Of a DNA stretch of 36,807 nt, positions 16,962 to 24,989 are shown in pieces. Each line of letters starts with the position of its first letter. The stretch's first letter is position 1. The notes below the pieces were generated by a model. It saw nothing but the letters and a program-made list of their open reading frames with translations, made no database searches and was not told where the DNA came from. This stretch comes from CAWBCR01 sp963787375 (GTDB lineage Bacteria > Chloroflexota > Anaerolineae > Aggregatilineales > UBA3940), in NCBI GenBank assembly GCA_963787375.1, contig CAWBCR010000009.1:1-36807 (forward strand). Direction: 5' to 3'. The position numbers were made by a program, and so were the translations under genes.

Positions 16962-17212
16962 AACCAGAACTCTACACGCGAGTAGTGCTCAATCGCGATG
17001 TTCCCGAAGAGAATCTCAGGCGTGGCGACGTGGCAACCGTTGTCGACTATGCTCGCCACCCGCAGGGAGGCGAAGAGGGTGCATTCCTCGAAGTCTTCAA
17101 TGCGCTGGGCGAGACGGTAGCCGTCGTCGTCGTGCCGGTCTCGGCCATCGAGCCGCTGCGCCCCGACCATCTGCCCACCGTTCGCACGATCCATCCTGAA
17201 AGCCATCAATGA
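16958..17212 (+). CDS. DUF4926 family protein
   Basis: An 84-residue, beta-rich small protein: YTRVVLNRDVPEENLRRGDV, then ATVVDYAR, ALGETVAVVVVPVSAIEPLR. This fits DUF4926, whose members are SH3-like barrels often paired with a DUF6883 or similar partner. It overlaps both neighbours by four bases, so translation is probably coupled. A toxin-antitoxin or immunity role has been suggested by such pairing but is not shown here. Confidence 0.65.
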   Translation: MKPELYTRVVLNRDVPEENLRRGDVATVVDYARHPQGGEEGAFLEVFNALGETVAVVVVPVSAIEPLRPDHLPTVRTIHPESHQ

Positions 17213-17703
17213 TCGCCATCGTGATGGGCGTCTCCGGCTGCGGGAAGTCGACTGTGGGTCGGACGCTGGCCGATGCGCTGGGCTGGCCGTTCGTCGAAGG
17301 CGACAGCTATCACAGCGAGGCGGAGGTCGCGCAGATGGCGCGCGGCGTGCCGCTCACCGACGCCCAGCGCGGGCCGTGGCTCGCCCGGCTGCGCGCGGAG
17401 ATCGACCACCTGATCGCCGCCGATCAGAGCGCGGTGATGACCTGCTCGGCGCTGAAGCGCGCCTACCGCACCCACCTGCGCGGCGATCACGGCGACGTGG
17501 TGCGCTTTGTCTATCTGAAGGGCAGCTATGATCTCATCCACCGCCGGATGGAGGGCCGCGCGCACTTCTTCAGCCCGGAGATGCTGCGCAGCCAGTTCGA
17601 CACGCTGGAGGAGCCCGGCCCCGACGAGGCGCTCACCGTCAGCATCGACCAGCCGGTGGCGGACATCGTCGCGGCGGTTCGGGCGGGGCTGGCTGGAGAC
17701 TGA
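17209..17703 (+). CDS. gntK: Gluconokinase (GntK type)
   Basis: Phosphorylates D-gluconate to 6-phosphogluconate using ATP. The 164-residue length is typical. Motifs: P-loop GVSGCGKS (7-14), substrate segment VEGDSYHSEAEVAQM, CSALKRAYRTHLRGDHGD, then RAHFFSPEMLRSQFDTLEEP. The ATG overlaps the DUF4926 stop by four bases, making it the last gene of the operon. It is followed at once by a hairpin repeat shared with other sites in the window. Confidence 0.9.
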   Translation: MIAIVMGVSGCGKSTVGRTLADALGWPFVEGDSYHSEAEVAQMARGVPLTDAQRGPWLARLRAEIDHLIAADQSAVMTCSALKRAYRTHLRGDHGDVVRFVYLKGSYDLIHRRMEGRAHFFSPEMLRSQFDTLEEPGPDEALTVSIDQPVADIVAAVRAGLAGD

Positions 17704-17756
17704 ACCCGCCGCCCACCCGCGATACGTCGCCAGAAGCCAGCCTCAGATACGCGCCC

Positions 17757-17814
17757 ATTCCGGGGTCGGCTTCAGCCGACAGACCATTTATAGCCCGATG
17801 ATTTATCATCGGGC
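17757..17814. repeat. Double-hairpin repeat, copy 1
   Basis: First hairpin: GTCGGCT-TC-AGCCGAC (17765-17780). A 12-base linker (agaccatttata) follows, then a second hairpin with arms GCCCGATGAT and ATCATCGGGC (17793-17814). It lies between the convergent gluconokinase and Uma2 genes. The same two-hairpin layout recurs at 31986-32034 (inverted), 32054-32109 and 33643-33698. Confidence 0.85.
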
Positions 17815-17821
17815 GGGCCCG

Positions 17822-18412
17822 TCACACAATCCGATCCACCGCTGCCTCAAAGCCGGGGAGCGTCTCGGAGCGCGCGACCTGCCCGGCGGCATAAGTCGCC
17901 GCGAGGGTGTAGGCGCTGCCACCGCGCAGCGCGTACACGCGGATGGTCTTTGCCTCCGGGTCGACCATCCAGTACTCGGCGATGCCCGCCTCTGCATACT
18001 CGGCCAGCTTGTCGACCTCGTCGGCGCTGCGTGTGCCCGGCGAGATAGTCTCTGCGACCCAGTCGGGCGGGCCGCTAATCGGCTGCCCGATGGCGGCTTC
18101 ATGCCCTGGCTTATAGTACGCAATCTCCGGCTGGCGAATGCATCCCTGCCGTAGACGCACACAGAACGGTCCCAGCACGGCGGTGCCAAGATCGTGCTCG
18201 TCGACGTATTCGCGCACCGCCATCAGAAGGTTGCCCAGCACGCCCTGGTGTTCCGGCGAGTGTGGTGAGCGCACCGTGAGAACACCGTCCGAAAGCTCGA
18301 CAAAGCGGTTGGTCTCCGGCAGGGCGAAGTAAGCTTGTTCTGTCCATTCGCCCTGTGGCGGGAACAGCGTCGCGACCTCTGTCACAAATAAAATCCCCTC
18401 GTATGCATTCAT
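17822..18412 (-). CDS. Uma2 family (DUF820) PD-(D/E)XK endonuclease-like protein
   Basis: A 196-residue Uma2 protein. The characteristic blocks are present: FVELSDGVLTV near residue 40, LRQGCIRQPEIAYYK (Glu96 where many members have Asp), DWVAETISPGTRSADEVDKL (Glu121) and YAEAGIAEYWMVDPEAKTI. These are the restriction-endonuclease-fold residues. Uma2 genes are very common in Cyanobacteria and Chloroflexota; their biological role is unclear. The gene starts 4 bases after the GNAT stop. Confidence 0.85.
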   Translation of the reverse strand: MNAYEGILFVTEVATLFPPQGEWTEQAYFALPETNRFVELSDGVLTVRSPHSPEHQGVLGNLLMAVREYVDEHDLGTAVLGPFCVRLRQGCIRQPEIAYYKPGHEAAIGQPISGPPDWVAETISPGTRSADEVDKLAEYAEAGIAEYWMVDPEAKTIRVYALRGGSAYTLAATYAAGQVARSETLPGFEAAVDRIV

Positions 18413-18416
18413 GAAT

Positions 18417-18869
18417 TCACCCGCCGCCCCGCCGCACCATCACCGCCCCCTTGAACCCGAACAGCCCCCCGATCAGGTGGCCCGTCCCCGCCTTCAGCTT
18501 GAGCGGCATCGGGGCCTGCTGCCATGGGATCTCCTCAAAGCCAAAGCGCGCGTAATAGGATGCCAACCGCGCCCGGCATTCCAGGTACACGTCGCCGGGC
18601 TCGCTGGCCAGGATCGCCTCAATGATCTGCCCGCCGATCCCCTGCCCGCGCAGGTCCTTGCGCACCACCAGGCTGCCAAGCTCGCGGCAGCGCGGCGCGG
18701 GCCGCACCTGCCCGATGCCGACCACCTCACCACCGCGCTCCGCCATATAGAAGTGCGACCAGTGCAGGGCAGTGGGGTCGAGACCCGCCGCGCGCACCAT
18801 CGCCCGGATCGTGTCCTGATCGGCGGCGGTGGCGCGGCGGATGGTCGCCGGGGCGTCATCCTCGCTCAT
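18417..18869 (-). CDS. GNAT family N-acetyltransferase
   Basis: A 150-residue single-domain acetyltransferase. The acetyl-CoA site is LVVRKDLRGQGIGGQIIEAI (R-G-x-G-I-G), and a late ASYYARFGFEEIP segment carries the usual tyrosine. The end carries a Gly/Arg-rich tail. Its ATG overlaps the stop of the preceding membrane-protein gene by four bases. The substrate cannot be told. Confidence 0.85.
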   Translation of the reverse strand: MSEDDAPATIRRATAADQDTIRAMVRAAGLDPTALHWSHFYMAERGGEVVGIGQVRPAPRCRELGSLVVRKDLRGQGIGGQIIEAILASEPGDVYLECRARLASYYARFGFEEIPWQQAPMPLKLKAGTGHLIGGLFGFKGAVMVRRGGG

Positions 18870-19501
18870 GGCTGCTTCCGGCCTGGAATGGGCACGATCG
18901 GCTGGTTGAACTGCGCCGACAGGCTCTCAAGCTGGGTTCGGGCCTGGTCCAGCGTGTCGGCCAGCGGTGTGTCGGCCACCGACAGGTTGATCGGCAGATC
19001 GAAGGTGATCGGCACCTGCGTGTCGACGTGGAACGGCTGGTTGATACGCACGTCCTGCGTGATGTTGATCGGGATGCTGGCCTTGATCGGCACGTCGACG
19101 TTGTAGGTGCCCAGCGCGCCGGCATCGATGGGCACGCTGACAGTGGTGTCGATGGGCATATCCTGCCGGATGACCACCGGGATCGTCTCGTCGATGGGCA
19201 GGTCGGTGACGATGTGCAGCGACTGCGCCGCGTGGAACGACGTGCTGAACGTGCTGCCCTGCAGGCTGTCGATCAGCGCGATGGCCCCGTCGACGGCGGC
19301 CTGCGCCGCCTGCCGCGCCAGCAGCATCTGGCGCACCATCACCACGTTGAGCAGCAGCGAGAGGACCATCAGCACCCACAATGCCATATAGCCAAACGGC
19401 CACTGTCGCCGGGCACGTGGGGCCGCCTCCTGCTTCTCGACGGCCTGCATAGGCTGGGTGCGTTCGAGCGGCTGGGTATCGTCAAGGGACTTCTTGCTCA
19501 T
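18866..19501 (-). CDS. Single-pass membrane protein with short beta-type repeats
   Basis: A 211-residue protein. A charged cytoplasmic N terminus (residues 1-35) precedes one membrane helix (about 38-60), then a small helix. Residues about 98-185 are a run of short imperfect units: TDLPIDETIPVVI, QDMPIDTTVSVPI, YNVDVPIKASIPI, RINQPFHVDTQVPI, FDLPINLSV. The pattern (x-P-I-x-x-x-x-P-V/I) suggests repeated beta strands. No family recognised. It heads a three-gene operon with GNAT and Uma2. Confidence 0.7.
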   Translation of the reverse strand: MSKKSLDDTQPLERTQPMQAVEKQEAAPRARRQWPFGYMALWVLMVLSLLLNVVMVRQMLLARQAAQAAVDGAIALIDSLQGSTFSTSFHAAQSLHIVTDLPIDETIPVVIRQDMPIDTTVSVPIDAGALGTYNVDVPIKASIPINITQDVRINQPFHVDTQVPITFDLPINLSVADTPLADTLDQARTQLESLSAQFNQPIVPIPGRKQP

Positions 19502-19680
19502 GGGACCTCCTATAATGCGCTGGCGCAGGGCGCGGCTATCCGCTGCCGCGCTCTTTTGAGTATAGCAGACTGCCGGCAGATGGCATATCGCGGGGGCGCG
19601 GCACGCGACCGCTTCACCACAGCCTGCTACAAAAAGCTTACAGCTAGTCGCTGACGGCCAATCGCTGCCTGTGAGGGGGT

Positions 19681-19709
19681 TTGACTCGCCTATCCCTCGC
19701 GTGTATACT
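19681..19709 (+). promoter_or_regulatory. Sigma-70-type promoter of the DUF4388 gene
   Basis: TTGACT (19681-19686), a 17-base spacer, then TATACT (19704-19709). This is close to the bacterial housekeeping consensus and leaves a leader of about 80 bases before the ATG at 19798. It also rules out the TTG at 19681 as a start codon. Confidence 0.75.
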
Positions 19710-19797
19710 AGCCGCTAGTCACAAATCAGGCATAAACAATACATTTTGGCGTGGTTTAGGTACGAGATATCTATCTCAATTGGTCAGGACTCGGAAG

Positions 19798-20598
19798 ATG
19801 AAGGGCAACCTCAAGGATTTCAGTCCAACACAAATACTGAGCCTCGTCAGCCTGGCCAAGAAGTCGGGCACGCTGGAAGTCAACCGCAAGGATGGCACAG
19901 CTAATCTGGCTTTCAAAGACGGCAAGCTGGTCTTCACCGCGATGGGCGACTCCGATGGCTCGCTGGTGGCAATCCTGGTGCGAACCGGGCGGATCAACAA
20001 AGACCTGGCGGTCAACATGGCCCGCTACGCCGAGAAGAGCGGCGACAAGCAGCTTGGCCTGATGCTGATCCAGAAGAAGTACTTCAGCCAGGCCGATATC
20101 GTCCAGAGTATCAAGCGGCATGCGCTGGCCGCCGTCACCCAGTTTGCCACATGGCGCGAAGGTGGCTTCGAGTTTTTCACCGAACGCCAGCCGGACGAAG
20201 GCCGCATCACCGTCCCCATCGACCTTGAGAACGTCATCATCCAGATCGCACGCCAGCAGAAGCTCGACGAGCAGCTCGACGAGGAAATCCCCAGCCTCGA
20301 CGTTTCGCTCAAGTTCACCAACCGGCCCAACATCAAGCTGTCCGACCTCCAGTTGAGCAAAGAAGAGTGGCGCGTGCTGAACTTCATCAGGCAGGACAAC
20401 ACCATCCGCATGATCGCCAATAAGCTGAACATGAGCGACAAGCAGATCCGCCGGGTGGTGGGCAGCCTGCGCGAGGCGGGCCTGATCGAATTGGCGCACG
20501 CGCGCCGCCAGCAGGCGATGTCTCAGGACGAGAAAGAAAAGAAGCGGGCTATTGTCGGGCGCTTAATCAACCACCTCCAGAGCATGGGGGCTGAGTGA
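19798..20598 (+). CDS. DUF4388 (PatA N-terminal-like) protein with C-terminal winged helix
   Basis: A 266-residue cytosolic protein. Residues 1-110 form a DUF4388 domain (MKGNLKDFSPTQILSLVSLA, SGTLEVNRKDGTANLAFKDG), known from two-component and gliding-type signalling proteins. The middle has a second related part with FATWREGGFEFF. The C-terminal part (about 190-245) looks like a winged helix: WRVLNFIRQDNTIRMIANKL then MSDKQIRRVVGSLREAGLIE. The next gene is a Ras-like GTPase, a pairing seen in MglA/MglB-like systems. The role here is probably as partner or regulator of that GTPase. Confidence 0.85.
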   Translation: MKGNLKDFSPTQILSLVSLAKKSGTLEVNRKDGTANLAFKDGKLVFTAMGDSDGSLVAILVRTGRINKDLAVNMARYAEKSGDKQLGLMLIQKKYFSQADIVQSIKRHALAAVTQFATWREGGFEFFTERQPDEGRITVPIDLENVIIQIARQQKLDEQLDEEIPSLDVSLKFTNRPNIKLSDLQLSKEEWRVLNFIRQDNTIRMIANKLNMSDKQIRRVVGSLREAGLIELAHARRQQAMSQDEKEKKRAIVGRLINHLQSMGAE

Positions 20599-20690
20599 CC
20601 CGCGTCGGCGGGCGATCTGCTCAAGCACCAGCAGCCTTATCATTAACTCGCGACGGTCAATCGCGGAGAACGTTTGGAGAGTGAGGAACG

Positions 20691-21236
20691 ATGCAGACAC
20701 AAACGGTCAAGATGGTGGTCACCGGTCCATTCAACTCTGGCAAGACCCAGTTTGTGCGCTCCATCAGCGAGATTGACGTCGTCTCAACCGAGCGTGTGAT
20801 CTCATCTGATGAAGAGCGTGTAAAGGACCAGACCACGGTTGCGATGGACTTTGGCCGTATCACCGTTGACGACGACCTGATCCTGTACTTGTTTGGCACG
20901 CCCGGCCAGCGTCGTTTCGATTTCATGTGGGAAATTCTTTCACAGGGAATGCTCGGCTTTGTTGTGCTGGTCGACTCGGCGCGCCCGGAAACGTTCCGTG
21001 AGGCGAAATCGATTCTGGAGACCTTCCGCGCGTATGCCCCCACGCCCTACGTCGTGGCGGCCAACAAGCAGGACCTGGCTGACGCCTGGGCTATCGACGA
21101 CCTGCGCGTGGCGCTGCGCCTCGACGACAACGTCAAGATGCTGCCCTGCGTAGCCAGCGACCGCGAAAGCGTCAAGAACGTGCTGCTGGAGCTGTTATAC
21201 GGCATCCTCGAAGAGATGGACACCGAGGCCGACTGA
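20691..21236 (+). CDS. Ras-like small GTPase
   Basis: A 181-residue G protein related to MglA and SRP-receptor-beta-like bacterial GTPases. P-loop GPFNSGKT (12-19), G3 site FGTPGQRRFDF (69-73 core, with Gly-Thr-Pro-Gly-Gln instead of Asp-x-x-Gly), G4 NKQD (125-128). No lipidation or membrane helix. Such proteins act as polarity or signalling switches, usually with a DUF4388 or roadblock partner; the DUF4388 gene is 92 bases upstream. A GTGAGG ribosome-binding site precedes the ATG. Confidence 0.9.
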   Translation: MQTQTVKMVVTGPFNSGKTQFVRSISEIDVVSTERVISSDEERVKDQTTVAMDFGRITVDDDLILYLFGTPGQRRFDFMWEILSQGMLGFVVLVDSARPETFREAKSILETFRAYAPTPYVVAANKQDLADAWAIDDLRVALRLDDNVKMLPCVASDRESVKNVLLELLYGILEEMDTEAD

Positions 21237-21344
21237 TCCGCGGGTGTGCAGTTGGCAGTCTGTGGCCGGTGGTTAGTGGCCGACAGCCGGTTGGCGATTA
21301 GCCGGGCCAGCGCCCGAATTCCCCCATCATAACGGGAGCATCGT

Positions 21345-22142
21345 GTGCCTTCGATTGTGACCCCACAGGGTACTGTGCATTATGAGGTGGTGGGCTCAGG
21401 GCCGCCGGTGATTCTGATCCACGGCTGGACCCAGGCGTGGAACACGTGGCGCTCGACTATCGAGACGTTCCACAATCAGTATCGCATGTACGCGCCTGAT
21501 CTGTGGGGCTTTGGCGAATCGGACAAGGAGCAGCGCGGGTCCTACGAGGTCAGCGATTTCATCGAGCTGATCCCGCCGTTCATGGATGCTCTGGGGATGG
21601 CCAAGGTGCCCATCATGGGGCACTCAATGGGCGGCACGGCGGCCTTCGGCGTGGCGCTGAAGTACCCGGAGCGCGTCAAAAAGGTGGCAGTCGTCGGCTC
21701 GCCGATTGATGGGCGCTCGCTGAGCTTCTTCCTGCACCTGGCGGGCACGCGGCTGGTCGCCAGCATGATGCTGGCCGGCGACAATACCCCGCTGCTGCGC
21801 GCGTTTATCCGGTTGTGGTCGCCGTTTGTGTCGCGCCCGCACCCCGACCTGTTCTATGATATGACCATCCACAATTCGTCGGGTTTCACCATCAACTCGT
21901 TTTTCACCAGCATCGCCTCGCTGCGGCGCACCAACCTGACTGCCGATCTGCCGAAGATCAAAGTCCCGGCGATGGGCATCTACGGCATGCGTGACGTGAT
22001 CGTCAACCCGAACCAGATCAAGCTGTTCCGCAAGCTGCTGCCGCAGGGGGCGGCGGTGCCCATCCAGAAGGCTGGCCACTTTGCGATGTGGGACACGCCG
22101 GACGAATTCAACCAGGCTTTCCGGCGCTTCATGGAGATGTGA
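21345..22142 (+). CDS. Alpha/beta hydrolase
   Basis: A 265-residue alpha/beta-fold hydrolase. Oxyanion region LIHGWTQAWNTW (24-35), nucleophile GHSMGG with Ser94, acid Asp217 in YGMRDVIV and base His245 in KAGHFAMW. The start is GTG, with an upstream GGGAGC ribosome-binding site. The fold covers esterases, haloalkane dehalogenases and C-C hydrolases, and the substrate is not clear from sequence. Confidence 0.9.
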   Translation: MPSIVTPQGTVHYEVVGSGPPVILIHGWTQAWNTWRSTIETFHNQYRMYAPDLWGFGESDKEQRGSYEVSDFIELIPPFMDALGMAKVPIMGHSMGGTAAFGVALKYPERVKKVAVVGSPIDGRSLSFFLHLAGTRLVASMMLAGDNTPLLRAFIRLWSPFVSRPHPDLFYDMTIHNSSGFTINSFFTSIASLRRTNLTADLPKIKVPAMGIYGMRDVIVNPNQIKLFRKLLPQGAAVPIQKAGHFAMWDTPDEFNQAFRRFMEM

Positions 22143-22222
22143 CAGCCGCGCGTCGCCTCGACCGCTGCGCCGCCCTGCGGCGCAGTTCTGTTATCCGTGG
22201 ATTGGTCCGGACCTATTCCCTG

Positions 22223-22251
22223 TTGTGAGCCCCTCATGCCCGTGCTAGACT
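22223..22251 (+). promoter_or_regulatory. Possible promoter before the archaemetzincin-like gene
   Basis: TTGTGA (22223-22228), a 17-base spacer and TAGACT (22246-22251), each hexamer 4 of 6 matches to consensus. Its position favours the ATG at 22284 as the start of the next gene. Confidence 0.45.
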
Positions 22252-22283
22252 GGATGTGGGATTGGAGACGGGGAGTTTACACC

Positions 22284-22997
22284 ATGCGCCGCACATTCAT
22301 CTCCACGACATGGACGCCGGATGTCGACCCGGAGGATGCCCGCACGCTGATGCGCACGTTGGAGATTATCTACAGCCTGCTGCGGCGTCACCTGGGGCGG
22401 CCCGGCCAGTTCGATCCATTGCCAACGGTGCGGGTGTTCGGGGCGTGGAGCATCGCCGACGCCCCACGCGACGCGGCCTACAGCAGCATGGAATGGTATC
22501 TTGAGCGCTGCCTCGACGATACGCAGCAGCACGTCCTCGCTTCGCGCTTTGTCGATACCGTCCAGCTTGAGCCGTGGCAGATGACCAACCCCCACTTCGA
22601 CCTGTGCCTGACCGACCGGCCTATCGTCGACGACCTGGACCTGCCAAGCGGCCCGGCGGTGCTGGGCTTCAGCCGGGGCGGGCTGGTCTCGCTGATCTCC
22701 ACCGAGCCTTTTGTCGACATCGTGGACCCCGACCTGCGCCAGTTGGCGATGGGCTTCGTCTTTGCGCACTACTTTGGCCGCCTGCTCGATATCCCCCTGG
22801 TGACCCGCACCGGCGACGTGGAGCAGGTCGCCGGGGAGACGTTCTGCACTAACGTCTGCGCCATGCGCCGCGTCGGCTCGCCTGAGCAGGCGCTGGATTA
22901 TGCGCGCGATCAGATGGAGATCGGGACGGTGTACTGCGAGCCTTGCCAGCACGACCTCGTCGCGCAGATCACGTCATTCCATTATGGCGTCAACTGA
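22284..22997 (+). CDS. Unknown protein with archaemetzincin-like Cys-rich C terminus, lacking HEXXH
   Basis: A 237-residue protein; GGGGAG at 22269-22274 supports this start. The order of elements recalls archaemetzincins: FDLCLTDRPIVDDLDLP, then AVLGFSRGGLVSLIS, a helix MGFVFAHYFGRLLDIP, and a C-terminal FCTNVCAMRRVGSPEQALDY with the closing VYCEPCQHDL. Archaemetzincins have the zinc motif HEXXHXXGXXHCX4CXM followed by a CXXC pair. Here the cysteines and the Cys-x-Met survive, but HEXXH is not found; the helix reads Ala-His-Tyr-Phe-Gly. This may be an inactive relative or chance resemblance. Confidence 0.55.
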   Translation: MRRTFISTTWTPDVDPEDARTLMRTLEIIYSLLRRHLGRPGQFDPLPTVRVFGAWSIADAPRDAAYSSMEWYLERCLDDTQQHVLASRFVDTVQLEPWQMTNPHFDLCLTDRPIVDDLDLPSGPAVLGFSRGGLVSLISTEPFVDIVDPDLRQLAMGFVFAHYFGRLLDIPLVTRTGDVEQVAGETFCTNVCAMRRVGSPEQALDYARDQMEIGTVYCEPCQHDLVAQITSFHYGVN

Positions 22998-23000
22998 GTC

Positions 23001-23852
23001 TCAGGGCAGCGCGCCATAGTGCAGCCCGGTGGAGTAGGGCGGCGCGTCGAGCGGGATGAGGGCGTAGATCAGGTTGTCGGTGGGGCCGGTCATCATCCAG
23101 CCCTTCTCGAACTGCTGCCAGGTGCTGGTGATCGGCATTTCGTCGGTGGTGGCCCAGCCCAGCGCGTCGCGGATGAAGCCGTTGCTGCGCCACACCTTGC
23201 CGAAGCCGCGCACCGGCTGTTTGAGGTCGCCGGGCGGCACCAGGCCGGGGTCGCTTTCGGGGTCGCCGTCCTGCCACGTGTCGTCGAAGCGCCACCAGTG
23301 ATCGGTCGCATTGCCCTGCTGGATGGCCAGGTCCGACAGCACGAAGATGCTCTTGTCGCTCTGCCGCCAGAACATCACGCCGTGCTCGTAGAACTGGAAT
23401 ACGCCTGCGACCTGCTGCGCGCCGCCGGTGGGGCAGCGCAGCGCATCGCGTACTGCCGCGTTGACCTGCCACACGGGTGTGAACGGCATCGGCGGGTCGG
23501 CGCAGTTCTGGGAAGGCGGCGGGGGTGGCGTGGCGACGACTGCCCCCCTGAGCGTGGGCGTGGGGCCAAACGTGCCGATGGGCAGCGTCGGCTGGCTCAG
23601 CACGACCACCGTCGGCAGCGGTAAGGTCGGCGCATAGGTCGGGCTGGGCAGGTTGGGCACTGTGGCGCTGGGCTCCGGTGTCGGGGACAACGCGAGCGTG
23701 GCCAGCGCCTTGCCCGGCGTGGCGAACAGGTCGGCCACGACGAACGGCTTCGTGTCCGGCGACTGCGGCGCGCAGGCCGCCAGCGCCAGCGCCGATCCGA
23801 GTGCGGCCAGCGCCAGCGCCGTGTGGAAGATGTGTCGAATGTGAGTGCTCAT
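23001..23852 (-). CDS. Lipoprotein with two copies of a Trp/LGxA-type repeat
   Basis: An exported lipoprotein of 283 residues. Lipobox LAAC follows a signal peptide starting at the ATG at 23852 (the open frame extends upstream without signal-like residues). A long Pro/Thr/Ser linker leads to two similar units of about 50 residues: VWQVNAAVRDALRCPTG...FQFYEHGVMFW, and VWRSNGFIRDALGWATT...WQQFEKGWMMT. They resemble LGFP-like cell-surface repeats common in Chloroflexota and actinobacteria. Function unknown; cell-envelope binding is a guess. Confidence 0.75.
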   Translation of the reverse strand: MSTHIRHIFHTALALAALGSALALAACAPQSPDTKPFVVADLFATPGKALATLALSPTPEPSATVPNLPSPTYAPTLPLPTVVVLSQPTLPIGTFGPTPTLRGAVVATPPPPPSQNCADPPMPFTPVWQVNAAVRDALRCPTGGAQQVAGVFQFYEHGVMFWRQSDKSIFVLSDLAIQQGNATDHWWRFDDTWQDGDPESDPGLVPPGDLKQPVRGFGKVWRSNGFIRDALGWATTDEMPITSTWQQFEKGWMMTGPTDNLIYALIPLDAPPYSTGLHYGALP

Positions 23853-23923
23853 GGCGGCTGCCAGTGTAGCAGAATCCGCGCCGGAAGGCCACAAGAAGCG
23901 GTTAGCGGATCGCTGGATGCCAC

Positions 23924-23952
23924 CTGCCGAGTGGTGGGAATACACGTATAAT
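23924..23952 (+). promoter_or_regulatory. Likely promoter of the PP2C gene
   Basis: A perfect TATAAT (23947-23952) lies 17 bases after CTGCCG (23924-23929). The -35 is weak (3 of 6). It leaves a leader of about 100 bases before the phosphatase ATG. Confidence 0.5.
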
Positions 23953-24056
23953 GAGATTTGCAATGTGACGCGTTTCAGCCTGGCCGCTGAATGAATGGCG
24001 TCAGCCGTCAGATGTTCCGTTTGCATGCCTGACCCCGATTCGATGGAGGCTATCTC

Positions 24057-24989
24057 ATGGATCTGTTACGAAGGCTGTTTGGTCGCAAGCCATCGGAGAC
24101 GTCCGCGGTCCCAGATGAGACCCCGGTCGAAATCACGCAGGTGATCAAACGTCCCAGGCCGTCTCCGGTGCTGGGGACGCGCGAGCTGCCGTCTCCCAAA
24201 GCATATGCGACGCCAACCACCCGGCTGAAGTTTGGGATAAACAGCGATGTGGGCGGAAGGGGCAACAATGAAGATTCCGCGCTGGCGACGCTCCTCTGCC
24301 CGGAGCTGAGCGGTACGCCATCGTTCAGCGGGCTGTTCCTTGTCGCCGACGGCATGGGGGGCCATGAGGACGGCGAGCGAGCCAGTTCCATCGCCGCGCG
24401 CACGTTGGCGCAGCATGTGCTGAATGAGATCTTCACTCCCCAGCTCGAAGAGCGCGAGCACTCCAGCGACCAGAAGACTATCCCGGAAATCCTGTCTGAG
24501 GCGATGGCTGCTGCCAACACAGCGGTGCGCGAACAGTTGTCACCCGGCGCTGGGACAACAGCCACCTGTGCCATGATTCAGGGCGATCTCGCCTATATTA
24601 TCCATGTGGGCGATAGTCGGGCGTATCTATATGCGGATGATAATCTGGAACAGATCACCCGCGGCCACCGGATCGTGGATCGGCTGGTGGAGGTCGGCCA
24701 GTTAACGCCAGAAGAGGCCGGGAAGAGTCTACAGAACAACGTGCTTTACATGGCCGTCGGGGCGGGCGACCGCCTGGAGCCTGACGTCGGAACCCACAGA
24801 CTGGCACCATCGACGCGGCTGTTGCTGTGCAGCGACGGCCTGTGGGGCGTGGTCGGGGACGCCAGCATTGAGACAATCCTGCGGGAAAGCGCGGACCCTC
24901 AGCAAGTATGTGACCGGCTGGTTGCCGCAGCCAACGCCGTCGGCGGCGAAGACAACATCACGGCTGTCCTCGTCCAGATGCCCGATTGA
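24057..24989 (+). CDS. PP2C-type protein Ser/Thr phosphatase
   Basis: A 310-residue metal-dependent phosphatase that would reverse Ser/Thr kinase signalling in the cytosol. A low-complexity N terminus (1-55) precedes the domain. Metal and active-site motifs: GGRGNNEDS (Asn-Asn-Glu-Asp at 70-73), VADGMGGH (Asp98), HVGDSRAYL, LLCSDGLWG (Asp260) and GGEDNITAVLVQ. It is complete and of usual length. GGAGG at 24045-24049 fixes the start. No Hanks kinase is in the window, so its partner lies elsewhere. Confidence 0.9.
   Translation: MDLLRRLFGRKPSETSAVPDETPVEITQVIKRPRPSPVLGTRELPSPKAYATPTTRLKFGINSDVGGRGNNEDSALATLLCPELSGTPSFSGLFLVADGMGGHEDGERASSIAARTLAQHVLNEIFTPQLEEREHSSDQKTIPEILSEAMAAANTAVREQLSPGAGTTATCAMIQGDLAYIIHVGDSRAYLYADDNLEQITRGHRIVDRLVEVGQLTPEEAGKSLQNNVLYMAVGAGDRLEPDVGTHRLAPSTRLLLCSDGLWGVVGDASIETILRESADPQQVCDRLVAAANAVGGEDNITAVLVQMPD

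Noticed and set aside
19681..19797. TTG at 19681 as the start of the DUF4388 protein
   Set aside because: That TTG is the -35 box of a strong promoter; the domain begins at the ATG at 19798.
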